NCBI GenBank assembly: GCA_030789695.1
Contig: CM061132.1
Coordinates: 163,209,442-163,273,441 of the forward strand
Direction: 5' to 3'
Source: Scilla litardierei
Taxonomy: Eukaryota; Streptophyta; Magnoliopsida; Asparagales; Asparagaceae
DNA length: 64,000 bases
Of the stretch, positions 45,002 to 56,922 are shown one piece after another. How positions within the stretch are numbered: position 1 is the first letter of the stretch; each line of letters opens with the position of its first letter. A model generated the notes under the pieces. The model did not search any database. It was not told where the DNA came from and worked only from the letters and a program-made list of their open reading frames with translations. The translations under genes were made by a program, and so were the position numbers.

Positions 45002-45772
45002 TTTGCGCATCGTATTTATGGTTTTATGGTCTAATGTGATAATTAAGGTGATTATAAACGATGTTGTATTGATATATGTTCACGCACTTTATGCTACTCT
45101 CTGCTGATGTTAGATATTATTTGTTGTCTGGATGTATTTTTTTGCTGGTTCTATATATATACATCTTGTGCAGTTCGTATCTTTGTGCATGTTGTACTTT
45201 GTCTCTGTGTTTCTTTTGTCGCTCGGTGAACATGAATTGTTTTCCATGCACTCAATTCACTAAAATGTTGATATTTGAGAGGATGTTCCTTTAATCAATC
45301 ATATGATTTGATGGTTTCTCTTTTCGAGTATGGTCTCGTTGGCACACTTTGTTTTTCTTCGATATTTTCCTTGGTGTCATTTGGACCATCGTCATATTCT
45401 TCGACTCTCTTGTTTAGATTTTTGTTTAGCCATGGTTGTTGTCGTTGACTTCCTCCCGCTCTTTTTGGATAATACCAAGGGGGGAGATAATTAATAATGA
45501 CGTGGTGCTAAATGATAATTTAAACAATTACCGTGAATCTAATTTCATATGTTAGATTCAGGGGGAGTGAAGATATAAAAATCTATGGATTTCGATCCTA
45601 TATTTCAACAGTTGGATCCTGTTTTCTTCTTTTCTCTGCTGATTGATGCTTCTGTTCATTATTTAACATGGAACTAACGTGTCATAAATGCAGGGGAGTA
45701 AGTAAATTTCATTTATCTCATTATTATTGATTTATATTTATGTTGGTTTGTTATCACCAAAAAGGGGGAGAA
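45002..45772 (+). other. 3' noncoding region with polypurine tracts
   Basis: No gene is seen. GGGGGGAGATAAT occurs at about 45479, CAGGGGGAGTGAAG at about 45559, and AAAAGGGGGAGAA (45760-45772) abuts the 3' LTR. Confidence 0.75.
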
Positions 45773-47033
45773 TGTTGAGTATTGATTCCCATGATTTGGT
45801 TTTGATGATGAACAAACATAAATATTGTGTACTAATTCTCTTTGAGCGCAGTTATGTAGATCGTCGCCAATTTACTTTGTAGATCTCAAGCGACGTCTCA
45901 AGACTTCGTTAGAGCACATGATCGTTGTGCCTGAAGCTTCGTTGAAGCTCAAGGAGTTGTTAATGAAGTCAATGGATTCAGACTCATCATGATTGAAGAT
46001 TTGAAGACGGTTTGTCGTGTTTATTTATATCGTCTTCTAGCTTTGTTTCATAGAATGTTAAGCCTTGAGTCTTACTTGCCTAGTTATCATCATATCTATC
46101 TTAACTTATCACTAAGAATGCCCTAGAAGCCATTAGATAGGGTTCATTGCTTATCGTCCTTGATTTGGCTTTCTTGTGCATCTTAGTTGGTTCAAGAAGA
46201 ATAATTAATCGATTAAAAGTCAATCTAATCGGTTGGGGAGTCTTCTTGAACCGACTAGTCTTCTTTGAGATTTTTGGCCTATTCACTACTGACCAATTAG
46301 TCGGTCCAAGAAGGTTCACCGACCGACTAGTTCTCAAAATAGTCGGTTAGTGTTTCTTCTTAGACCGACTAGTTTACCCTTCTTAATTTCACTCAATTCT
46401 CTGTTTAAAACTAGTCGGTTCAAGGAGGTTCACCGACCGACTAGTTCACCAACTAATCGGTCAGTGATCCTTCTTAGACCGATTAAGCTGCTTTAATTTT
46501 CCAGCCGTTGGAGATTTTATTTTAACGATTTTTCTTGATCTGTTTTGATTCTTTCCATATATGTTTTATACGTTTCTCTCCATCATTCTTCCTTGACTTA
46601 ATACCGTAAGTATTTCTCAAGGCATATGAATTTGTGGTGAGTTCTTTATATTTCAGTAAACTCTATATTATAGTTTTCTCTCGGTTTGTGAGAGGTTCGT
46701 GATCCCGATTTGTGGGAGTCACGATTCACTTGTTGCATTGATTTATCTTGTAGTAGTTTCTACAAGAAGTTTTTAGTGAAAGTTTGAGTTAGTGGGTTCT
46801 AACTCAAGTAGCCGGAAGGGATCCGGGTGTCTGAGACGTAGGAACACCAGGAACAAGTCGGGGAGACTTTGGTAGATCTATATCTATTGTTTGCGTTGCG
46901 TTATTCGTGTTGTCTATCATTATTCCGCATAGTTATTTGTGATTGCAAAATAATTAGGAAGTATCCTCTTGATTATTTTAAAGTACTATTCACCCGTCTA
47001 TAGTACTTATGCAGTAGCTTTCAGGGTATTACA
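45773..47033 (+). repeat. 3' LTR of the 33905 copia element
   Basis: 1261 bp. It matches the 5' LTR except for a 242-bp deletion with CGTTTC at both edges of the deleted segment. The palindrome cluster is at 46249-46488. The flanking TATAT duplication follows at 47034. Confidence 0.93.
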
Positions 47034-48285
47034 TATATCCTGGGGATGCGTCCCATGCTAAGTGACATCGTGTACCAGTTAGTCGAGCGTGTAGGAGATG
47101 ATCTTCCCAATGACTACAATAAACATCAGGAGAAGGATAATCAACACGATAACTATTGGTGTTGAGCCCCTAATGGCATATGTCAGCTTGATCGGTTCTG
47201 GCAGGATTGTTTGAACCATTCTAAACTGTCTAAGAACCATATGTGGATGGTATGGCTCAAAACATCAAGAGCACGGATTCACCCTGAGTAGAACGTAGCA
47301 TCTGAGGTAGGAAATAGATCTCTAACATACTTCTATGGCTCCCACGTAATCTGAAAGTTATACAAATTTCAAATAAGTCAATAAGAATATAATTGGCTTA
47401 ACGTACATACATAACATAAAATAAAGACATAAAAATTAATGCTAATTGCTATCTCTTCTCTTGCACCATCTAACGTCTCCCGGGTCACTTGGAGAGCATT
47501 ATCTGGATCCGAGCCTTCTCTTTGAATAAACCAACGAGATGATCGAGGTGCATTGTTTTGATAATTCACATTGGGCGAAGGATAACAAAATGGAAAGTAT
47601 TCAAAAATCCATGACTGCAAAAAATATTTAAATAAGATTAGAAAAATAATAGATTGTTATGACCATTTAAATTTAAAAATTAAACCCGAAGCAAGGTTGG
47701 ATATCACGCAATCTGTCTGCAATTCCATCGACTAGCACGTCCATTCTGACGATATAAGAAAGTAAGGCATGCTGCTCCCTAAGAATAGCTTCCAACCAAT
47801 GGCAGCTCCATAAGTAAATATAAATATTTAAGAGTCACTCGAGTTCAAGTCTTATCGGTGAATAATGTAAAACCTAAAAGGTACAATAAATATGCACTTA
47901 CAGACTTATCAACGCCTACCTTTTAATATCACTACAATTTTCCTTAAGCCACTCCAATCTTACACCCGAACCTCTAAAACTGTTCAACTCTTCCCGTGCA
48001 GCCGTACGACTAACTCATAATGTATGCACAATTAAATCAATATCATCCATCTTATCAGCGTTCTATATGGACACTCCCTTATCTACAAATGTAATGCCTA
48101 AAAGAGTAGTTACATCATCCAAAGTGATGGACATCTCACCGAATGGTAAGTTAAACGTATTTGTCTTGGGTTGCCATCTCTCAACAAAAGCAGTAACAAT
48201 ACTTTTACTGATATATTTATGAGAACATGTAGCCAAAGATAACAAGCGTGATTGCTTAACAAGGCCGTCAAAACCAGGACAATTT
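47034..48285 (-). pseudogene. PMD/MAIN-like gene, upstream exons, with stops
   Basis: On the minus strand, an exon from about 48285 encodes PGFDGLVKQSRLLSLA, AFVERWQPKTNTFNLPFGEM and SITLDDVTTLLGI, the hallmark start of the plant mobile domain (PF10536). In-frame stops at about 48060 and 48018 follow, then VSRTAAREELNSFRGSG and RLEWLKENCSDIKR. A later exon begins after a TTGCAG acceptor at 47614 with SWIFEYFPFCYPSP and NAPRSSRWF. The exon from 47350 contains PYHPHMVLRQFRMVQTILPE and CHLAWDASPGYI, and is broken at 47034 by the copia element. Such genes are often carried by or derived from transposons; the stops mark this one as a pseudogene. Confidence 0.82.
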
Positions 48286-50760
48286 TTGGCAAGAATTATG
48301 CTTTAAAAACAAAAGTTTTGCAAGGAAAAAAACACAAACCATAAACATGAATAATTAAAAATTTATATATTAAACTAAGTTTTGCAAGGAAAAATTTAGT
48401 TTCAACTTTTGCACCAGGCCGATATTGATATCATCGGATATCATATCGTCCGATATTTGACATAGATTCATATCACTGTCCGAATCATATCGCTAGGCAT
48501 CCATACTACATTGTATGATTTATAACGTGTACAAGTGATATTAACAAATATGGTTTCAGCACGCATAGGACACCCAACCAATATAGTCTCCATGTTTTTT
48601 AAACTTGCTAGTAGCAATATAAATCTTAAAAGACAAAGAAACCTAAATAAAAAGGAAATAAAAAGATGTTTAAAACTCAGCAAAAAATAAAGGGGAAAAA
48701 AGAAATGTAAAGACTATTCGATAAGCCTTACCTGAAAGAACACGCATAAGCTTTATGAAAAAGTAATAGACTCAAAAAGCACTAAATATAGACCGAAAAT
48801 ATTAACCCTTACAAATACCTCAATTAGAACTAACCACATACAAGGATGCTTCATATGGTGAAATAACTTTATTTCGAGATTCCATGTCGACATATACATC
48901 TGGCAAGTGAACAAGGGCAAAATTAAAATTTTGTTCTATCAAACATCATTTTTCCTTGGAAATATTTCACATGTGCCTTGACGAGGATCTCACACAAAAA
49001 CCGAATGACCCAACTTTCCATTGCATCTTCAATTGTTAAATTTGACCCTTTTATGTTATGATTCAATCTATGAATTATCCTTGCACTGCTGCATTGATAT
49101 GATATATATGCTAAATTCAGATAAGATCCAACAAGGGTATAAAAATCTGAAAACTTCAACATGACGGAACAGGTATATATTACGATCACTACAAAACATT
49201 CTATGAAATACCATAATCAAATATTATGAACTGAATTTTTATACTCATTGATGCATTAACCTTTAAATTCTTTGCTATAAAAAGGCATTATATACGACTC
49301 TATAAATTAAACCAAAAGGACATTCATACATCCAAAATAAATTGTTAACTTTGCGAAATACCCTAAAAGCAAACCAAGCATATCCATATATGAGTACCCA
49401 TCCAAGTATCCAATGCATATTGTGTATGAAACATCTTTATGAAGTCGGTGAAACATAGCATCCTTGGTGTAACTGCCATTGATAGTTAAAACAGAAACTT
49501 TATAAAGCCCTAATTAGATTTTCAATAATGAAAATCCTTCATACTTTGGACACAGCCATGTTCCTTCAAAAAAATACATCCACCTATATCAACAATCTTT
49601 TTAACGGGTTACCATTGAAATTGCATTCCCATTGCGGAACTTCAGTGTGTGAAAGAACTAAATTAAGATAGAATAGTAAGCAAAGCAATAAGTAGATGAG
49701 CACTTTTTAAGTATACATGGTAATTATGTTTTCTAATAAAACCGTTAACAAGACCTCCGCATGGTGATCCTATTGCAGATAAGTAAACGTAAATGACATA
49801 TTATACACGAAAAACTGGTATAAATTTCATGTAGTCTTAAATGTACTTTTAAAAATAATAAATTTTTTGTGTTGGGACACGGTTGGAACTTAGAAATAAG
49901 AATTATGCTTTAAAAACAAAAGGGTTGCAAGGAAAAAAAACGTCAATCATAAACATGAATAATTCAAAATTTATATATGTACAGACTTAAACTAAGCTTT
50001 CAAAATGTCAACAAAACGCACATAACGCACCAATCCATGAAAATACATATTTCACATCTAACAAAAGTACCCAATTTTGATTCACAAACAGGAAGAAAAC
50101 CGGCCCCCAAAATCCTACAACCGGCCGACAACTTATAGATCCATCATAAACACCCAAAATCCTCACCTTTACAATCAAATACGAGCAAAACCCAATACAC
50201 GAATTGAAATTCCCAACAACCCCAATAATCGATAATAAACCCCTAATCAGATCACGTCGCAACCAGACGACACAACAACATGCCAACACAACCTATCGAT
50301 CCGATGCCAAACAGGACCAAAACACACGCAATAATCCAAGCAATGTATCACCAGTCATACGAAATCGACACAATTGCACGTACAGATAAGCAATTAGGGA
50401 AGCAGAGATCCGATTACTGACATGATGCTGAGAAATTAGTGCTGAGAAATCGATTACCGACCTGATGCGAAGGAGCGAGGAGGAATCAATCTATTTAGTG
50501 CTAAGAAATTAGGTTTAGAGCCAGGGTTTTGATGAGAGCGAAAACAGGTAGAGAGGGCAGGCGGGGGAACCATATGAAGGGGCTATGGGTTGTGGTGTAT
50601 TCATCCAAGTAAACAAATGAAAATTGTGATTAAATGGTATAAACGTCAAGATTTATGGTGTGGATATAATTAATAGGGATATTAAAAATATAAATGTGAT
50701 GAACCCAGTAATATAGTGTATTCGTAACATTTTGTAGTGCTAATAACAACACTCTTTTTA
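48286..50760. other. no clear gene; AT-rich DNA with a long-range direct repeat
   Basis: This may be the upstream region or intron of the PMD gene. A block of about 80 bp starting AGAATTATGCTTTAAAAAC occurs at 48293 and again at about 49902. From 50400 to 50570 the minus strand is purine-rich and resembles a 5' leader. I cannot support any ORF here. Confidence 0.5.
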
Positions 50761-50792
50761 AAACACATCCTAATTTCTTTAACCCCACGCCT

Positions 50793-50850
50793 AACCCTAA
50801 CCTAAGGCCGCACGCACCCTCTCCTTTTTAAAACAAAACTAAAACCCTAC
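50793..50850 (+). promoter_or_regulatory. telobox-like motifs upstream of the NAT10-like gene
   Basis: AACCCTAA occurs at 50793-50800 and AAAACCCT at about 50841 and 50853. Telobox (AAACCCTAA) elements are common in promoters of plant ribosome-biogenesis genes, which fits the downstream product. Position relative to the transcription start is inferred. Confidence 0.5.
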
Positions 50851-51460
50851 ACAAAACCCTCGCCTATTTCATCTCAACCCCAGCCCTCTACGAAACCATA
50901 GCCCCTCTCTTCACCCGCCGCACCCCGACACCTCCGACCAAGCCTCATCCTCCCTTGCTCCAAGCCCGTACGCCGCACACAACTCCCCCATCAAACTGTC
51001 TCCGGCGCCCAGCAACCACCAGCCCAGAGCCCAACACTCCGGCGGCTTCCTCCTTCCCTGCAACCCCGACCTTCTATCTCCAAGCAAGACACAGCCCTAG
51101 CACGCCAACGCACAAGCCAACGCACTTTGATTTGAAACCCAAAAAATCTCACAGCCGTAACCCCTAACTCTAGCCGCTGCTATATCCCTCTTCCTCAAAA
51201 CATTCAACTTGGGTTAAGAGAGGAAAAAGGAGGAGAAGAAGAGCAACACGTACCAGTTCAACGTATCGCTAATCAAAGTAGGTTCTCAACAGTTTCTTCT
51301 TTATATTTTTAGTTTTGGTTGAATATAATTTTTAGGCAGCCGCACCCACCGCATTTAGGCTCCCTGGTTGTGCGCAAGGCATTCTTTTGCTTTCACGTAT
51401 TTCTTCTTCTTCAAATTACTTTCTGAAATCAGAGATAGCGAGAGCCATCAAGAAAATAAA

Positions 51461-51738
51461 ATGAGGAAGAAGGTGGACGATCGCATTCGGACGCTGATCG
51501 AGAACGGGGTCAAGCTCAGGCACCGATCGATGTTTGTCATCGTCGGCGACAAATCTCGAGATCAGGTCATCTTCTCCCAACAAAAAGTTTAGTTTTTCGG
51601 CTTTCAGTTAGTTAATGGAGAATTCGAACTTTTGTGATGTATGCAGATAGTTAATCTACATTACATGTTGAGCAAATCAGTTGTGAAATCGCGCCCCACT
51701 GTACTGTGGTGTTACAAAGAGAAGCTCGAGCTTAGCAG
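51461..51738 (+). pseudogene. RNA cytidine acetyltransferase (NAT10/Kre33 family), first two exons only
   Basis: Exon 1 (51461-51565) encodes MRKKVDDRIRTLIENGVKLR followed by HRSMFVIVGDKSRDQ, the highly conserved start of the enzyme that makes N4-acetylcytidine in 18S rRNA and some tRNAs in the nucleolus. An 81-nt GT-AG intron follows (51566-51646). Exon 2 (51647-51738) encodes IVNLHYMLSKSVVKSRPTVL and WCYKEKLELS, in phase. The next donor would be GC (AG|GCGAGC) instead of GT. The family's next segment (a Lys-rich HKKK stretch) and the helicase and acetyltransferase domains, about 1000 residues, are not seen in the following 12 kb. It is therefore either a truncated copy or a gene with a very large transposon-filled second intron running out of the window. 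Confidence 0.85.
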
Positions 51739-53100
51739 GCGAGCATGTTTTTGCTATACTTAAATTCGCTGGATCGTTAAATTTGACAGTTTTTTAAACA
51801 TACAAAATTGAATTTTATGCTCTTAGCTTTATTATTTGTTTCATGCTTCATAAATCCTCTCAGCAATACATATAAATTGTAAAAAGGAAACTAGTATCAT
51901 TGCAAAAACACTTTTTGAGATACTGTTTGCAGGGTAAAGCTTTGGGCCCACATTTGACATTTCTATGTCGTATGACACATTTTGGTCCTTTTCTTTTGTT
52001 CTTTTGTAGTTTTAATCCAGTTTCCAATTGATCCTTATTTGGTGCCCCCACAAAGCACTTTTCAGATACGAAGCACTATACTTCAATCATCAATCCGTGT
52101 TGTATTAGATATGTGTACACACATATCATGATACTACTATTTTAGTATATTTTTATAATTTATTTTGGTGTCATTGCGTAATGTTGTGTTGTTCACGTAT
52201 TGACGTGTCTGGGACCGTGCAACATAGCTTTTTAGAAGCAAACTTGCCTCATTTCACCCCAAACAATTAGGAACTTTTCTGCTTCAACAATATTGCCGAC
52301 GTTCTTCCAGACAGTTTAAAAGTGTTATTGGTTATATAGAATGTAACTATATAGAAATACATCATCATTTCTCTTAAACAGTCAAAGTGGTCTTACTTCC
52401 TTAATTTGCAACTATATCACTGGGCTTAAAACTGCATGCAAGAGCTTGTTGCTTAATTAGTATTACAACACCAAACCATTGTGGGCCTCGGGTTGGACAC
52501 TTGAATCGTATCCTAAGAGGATTTCAAATTTGATTCGCTCCCCAACCCATTTTCTCCTATTAGGACTATAGATCTAGCATTAAATGGCATTCAAATAGGA
52601 TTTTGTTTGTTTCAAATAATGGTACATGTGTGTGACCAAAACTAGCCTATACCTAGCGTGTGGGCTAGTTTTGGGATATGCATGTTTATGGTGACTGAAA
52701 ATGGGATATACATTGACTTTGATCACATGCCGGGGCATTTGTGCTGTCTTGAATAAGGTGTGCGTGCGTGGCGTCCGAAATTGTCAGAAACCTAGTTTAG
52801 ATCACATTCAAAGAGGTTTATTCCTGGCCATTAACGAGATGCTAATACGGATATTGAACAGATTTGGAAATAGGTAAACGCTGGAATGATGGAATGATGA
52901 TACAAAGAATGTGCAATCGGGGTTTAACAGGAGACCTCCTAAGGTGGTCTATACCTCTAGCAAGCATACATAGGAAATAAAGAAGTCAAGAGGAGATTTA
53001 TAGTAAGAAAATACACGAAAACATCATTCTCGGAACACTCAAACACTAGTTTAGCAATTGTCTTCACAAACTACAATTTCTATATCTTCTAGACTTTAAA
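51739..53100. other. no gene; possible large intron of the NAT10-like gene
   Basis: AT-rich sequence without coding signal or recognised repeat. If the NAT10-like gene is intact, this belongs to its second intron. Confidence 0.45.
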
Positions 53101-53945
53101 TAGGAGGGCATAAGATTGAAGATTGTTTTTAACATACTAAGCAAAGTAGTATCTGTGTAAGTTGGCTTGATTGAGGCACTGAAGAAGCCGATTGTCAGTT
53201 GGGCTATCTTGTGCAGAGAAAGCTCGACTGTGCTCGGATCCGACCTATCTGACTCTGCACAAGTCAGATCGGTCAGATGCCGAGCTATGGAACTTCAGCA
53301 GCTCATTGGACTCTCGGTCATGAGGGTTGGCGGCACATTGGATCGACAGCTCTACGGTCTGACCTACCCAGTAGCTTGGATGCTCGGCTCGATACTTCAG
53401 TTGATCGGTCTTCAAAGGGAAGCTCGGTCATTCAGAGAGGGCCCACTTGGATGCGGCGGTCTCCTATTATGATTCAGCACATTAAATGCGTATAGTTGCT
53501 ATAAGGATGTGATTCCGTTAAAGCCAGGATTCTTATCTTTGTGGGACTCCTTCTTAATGATAGCACCGATTGTATCCTAGGGGTATATATATAGGTAGTT
53601 TTAGAGAAGGGTTTCATAGGACCACCGTGTGTAACACATTGAGAGTTTGAGCTCTCATTTGTGAGAGCCAGCTTTGAGAGATATTGCTATGAGCTTTTGG
53701 AGAGAACATTGTGTGCTTCTTCTTCGTTTGTGAAGAGAGAAGATTTGTATTCGTTCTCTCCTTTTGTAATAAAGCTCATTGGTGTTCCCTTGACTGGTTG
53801 ATGGCCTAAAGTTGCTATCTCTCTAAGCGCTTCTTGTTTGTGTTGTGTTGCTAATCCTTATCTCAGTCTTCGAAGATCCTAGTATTTCACCGTGGGCACA
53901 ACCGTATCTTGTAGTTATCGAGCTTAGAACGGACATCACCAAATA
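53101..53945 (+). repeat. probable solo or partial LTR
   Basis: The region has the layout of a copia LTR: TCGG-rich short motifs (GATCGGTC, GCTCGGTC) at about 53225-53430, a GGTATATATATAGG TATA box at about 53582, a transcript-like leader, and an AATAAAG signal at about 53769 followed by T/G-rich sequence. It ends near GGGCACAACC...GGACATCA. I could not find matching termini or a target duplication, so the limits are approximate. Confidence 0.45.
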
Positions 53946-55270
53946 GTCATACGCCACCTAAAAACATAGAATTCCTTTACCGAACTCATATATCACACTC
54001 ATGAAATGTAAATTTTGGCATAGTATGGTTGAAAATAATCTCACAGAATGAAATTTTGCCGCATATTATGATTGGCATAGCCATTTGAGCACATTGTTAT
54101 ATATAATCTGCATGTTGCTCATCTTTGGTAAAAAGCACTTATTTATCTCAATATTTCTTTAATGTTAACATGGCTGTTAGAGAAGGTGTAGTAGCAATTG
54201 ATAGAAAATGGAAGGAGGGAGAATGACTTGACCATATTAGTGTAATATGATTAACACTTATTTACCTTCTTTTTAGCCTTAAAGTGGGAATTAAGGATGG
54301 TGCAGTTGTGATGTGGAAAAAGGATACTAAGAGCGGCAAGTAAGGAGAGATGAAGAGAAACATGGTACAAAAATAATGTCGGCTAGAGTATAGATAGTTT
54401 CACTGGTACTTATTATGCTTCAACATTCAGATATTATCATATTCCATGGTAGAGTACCTTGTTACATACTTTTTTACTATCAAGTCTCAAATTCCGAATT
54501 AGGAAATGTGCATCAGCGACGAATATGTCGAGAGATGAATGATACTATGATGTCTATTAATAGGTAGGTCGTCTTTGTAGGATTAGTTCCAAACCTGCTA
54601 TTTATTAAGTTAGGTGAAGTGTCAATAGTTACCTTCTGTCTTCTTACTCATTTATTGGCAATTAGAAAGTTTCACTAGTTATGCAAGGTGGGAGGGTTAA
54701 AAGGGAGCTGCAACTTAATAATTATCCGGTAATTAGTTGCTTGAAATTACAAGATGTTGCCCCTCCTTATTAAGTAACACAAGAGTGAGTGGGCCATCAT
54801 ATCAGGGGCTTATTCATAACTTCCTTATGTTTTGGTAATGCATATCTATTGCTGAAAATCAAAATAGAGAACACCATTCAACATAAAGGCTCCACCTCAA
54901 ACTTAGGTACCAATGCTGTTTATATAGAAAAAATGCAGTACAAATACTATTAGGATTATGATTTATACTTGACTCCTTATTTGACTTATTCCAAAACTAA
55001 ACATTATAATATCCATCTCTTAGTAATTCTAAACTAGAAATATATTACTCCTAAATAAATTGAACTTGGACTCTTCTCATCATGTGCCAAAAGTCATATG
55101 TACGAATCAACTCAAATTGTTGAACCATCTGAAGTCGTTGAAAATAGAAATATCCGTTTAAAACTATTGAGCCATCCATTCAAAAATACTAAACTGTTTG
55201 ATCGCTTAAATTTCTCGAAACATGTAGAAATTATTGTAACTCATTCGCAAAATCGACTACCGTCATATGC
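53946..55270. other. no gene; AT-rich DNA
   Basis: I see no supported ORF, LTR or inverted repeat here. The only structure is at the right edge, where a 30-bp unit starts at 55271. Confidence 0.4.
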
Positions 55271-55330
55271 ACAGTCTCCACATCGATCATAACATTAACT
55301 GCAGTCTCCACATCGATCATAACATTAACT
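55271..55330. repeat. 30-bp tandem duplication
   Basis: Two adjacent copies of a unit containing CAGTCTCCACATCGATCAT differ only in the first base. Confidence 0.9.
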
Positions 55331-55659
55331 ACGATCAATCGACATTCCCATCATCCTTTGACCAAATCTCGAAATTAAAATAAACAAACTCCTAAAAATC
55401 AAATAAAACCTAATGTTCAAAAGCCAAATTCTTCCTCCAAAACCAAATCCCTAATGAAACTAAATTATCCAAAAACAAACCCCTGAAACCAAACCAGATG
55501 AAACCGAATTATCCAAAAACAAACTCTCGAAAGACAAATTGCTTTCTTTCCAAATTCCAAAATGATCTAAACTTTTAAAATCTAAATTTTTAAATACCAA
55601 ACTAGATATTTCCTTCATATCTACCAATAAGATAATTTCAAACCCATTACATTGAACCT

Positions 55660-56062
55660 GGATTTGGATCCACTTTAGATATTCTATCGAGATCTTACAA
55701 CATGACAATTATCAATGATCATCTTTCAGAATCCAAGCTAGTACTTCTCCTGAAATCTAGCAGTAAGACAATTCTTATAATCCTCTCTTAGGATGCTATT
55801 TAGATCTTTCTTTGAAAGATAGCAATCAAAAACCACAATGATTGTTTCTGATTCTTTCTTCGAGATCCAAACAAGATCTTTCATTCAGATCTAGCAACTA
55901 GACAAATCTTAATGATCATTCCTTGGTATCTCTTGATTTTCTCTCAAGATTTAGCACCAAGAGGACTGCAGTGATTACCTTTTAGGATCAATTCTAGATC
56001 TTCTCTTAGGATCTAGCAACAAACCCGTTTCTTAAACAAACTCCAATGATCATCCTTTGCGA
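55660..56062. repeat. degenerate minisatellite, unit about 60-72 bp
   Basis: Five or six diverged copies share the order AGATCTT...GATCTAGCAA.(C/G)AA...AATGATCAT.CTT. Spacing between the AGCAA words is about 60-72 bp. No ORF spans it. Confidence 0.6.
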
Positions 56063-56384
56063 TGAACAATTATCAAAAAATTAGTGAGGATCAAATTGAA
56101 CCAAACTTTCAGAAACCAAAACAAAACAAAGTCAATTTTACCAGAAACAAACCAAACTTTCGAAGACCAAACTTCTCTTTCGCTAAGCAATACTAAACCA
56201 TAAGAAACATAAATAAAATGAAATCTCTACTTTTTTCTTCTCTTTTTACATGGTATTGTAGTTGGTAGTGTAGCACTACGATACCGCTGTAGTAACCAAT
56301 CACTATAGCTCTTGTTATGATAACGCTTCTCTTGTTTTTTTTGAAAGAGAGGCCAAATCATAAGGTTAAGAAATGGGAATTAGG

Positions 56385-56530
56385 CGTGAACATTGGTCGG
56401 TTTGGTTTGGTGATAATTTTCGAAATCGAACCGAACCGAACTCTGTGTATAAACCGAACCGAGCCAACCAACCTTCGTTTCTAAACCGAAACGTAACCGA
56501 ACCGAATGGTTTGGTTTGATTGTGCCAAGT
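56385..56530. repeat. hAT-like terminal sequence or small foldback element
   Basis: TAGGCGTGAACATTGGTCGG followed by repeated GGTTTGGTTT and AACCGAACCGAA words resembles the ends of plant hAT elements. The internal GGTTTGG/AACCGAA words are inverted to each other. The partner end was not found, but it may be the left end of the decayed hAT transposase element to its right. Confidence 0.4.
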
Positions 56531-56549
56531 TGAGACCAAGAATATTTGA

Positions 56550-56815
56550 CCTTGATTAGTCAACTAATAAAAAACAATTTTGTTTCGTGTTGTTGCATCA
56601 ATCGATTAACAACTTTAATTAGTTGACTAACAGACACTTATATACCAAAGCAACACTGCAACGGCCCAGTGACCAGCCCTTGAATTAGTTGACTAATAAA
56701 TTCACTTGATTAATACAGATGCAACATTCTAGCATTGTCTTTGGATTAATCGACTAATTGTGATAGTTTTTGAAGAAATCTCAACATGAAAGGTTAATCA
56801 GTTAGTCTCATTTTA
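56550..56815. repeat. cluster of TTAGTTGACTAA-type palindromes
   Basis: TTAGTCAACTAA, TTAGTTGACTAA, TTAATCGACTAAT and related words occur at least six times in about 260 bp, spaced irregularly. The element that carries them is unidentified. Confidence 0.65.
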
Positions 56816-56838
56816 TAGAGTTATCATTCAAAAATCAA

Positions 56839-56922
56839 CATAAGTCATCAATAAGATGATACAAACTATTTGGGAAACAACATAAGTCATCAATAAGATG
56901 ATACAAAATATTTGGGAAAAAG
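56839..56922. repeat. 42-bp tandem duplication
   Basis: Two adjacent copies of a unit beginning CATAAGTCATCAATAAGATG differ at one or two bases. Confidence 0.85.

Larger units (their letters stand above)
33905..47033 (+). mobile_element. full-length Sirevirus-like copia element, internally deleted
   Basis: The 5' LTR (33905-35416) and 3' LTR (45773-47033) begin TGTTGAGTATTGATTC and end TTACA. The 5-bp target duplication TATAT flanks both sides (33900-33904 and 47034-47038). The primer site TGGTATCAGAGC (Met-tRNA type) follows the 5' LTR. Gag with a zinc knuckle, protease, and RT-RNase H are recognisable, but gag lacks its N-terminus, and integrase plus the first part of RT have been lost at a deletion where a reverse-oriented element sits (37996-43885). 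Several GGGGGAG tracts precede the 3' LTR. It inserted into an exon of a PMD gene. Confidence 0.93.

Noticed and set aside
50008..50289. Minus-strand 93-codon ORF, hydrophobic
   Set aside because: No family resemblance, and it sits in AT-rich noncoding DNA next to a purine-rich leader.
50790..50800. Interstitial telomere repeat
   Set aside because: Only one AACCCTAA unit with related AAACCCT words nearby; promoter teloboxes fit better than a telomeric array.
50955..51167. Small Pro/Thr/Ser-rich ORF upstream of the NAT10-like gene
   Set aside because: Composition follows the C-rich leader; no motif and no splice link to exon 1. More likely 5' untranslated sequence.
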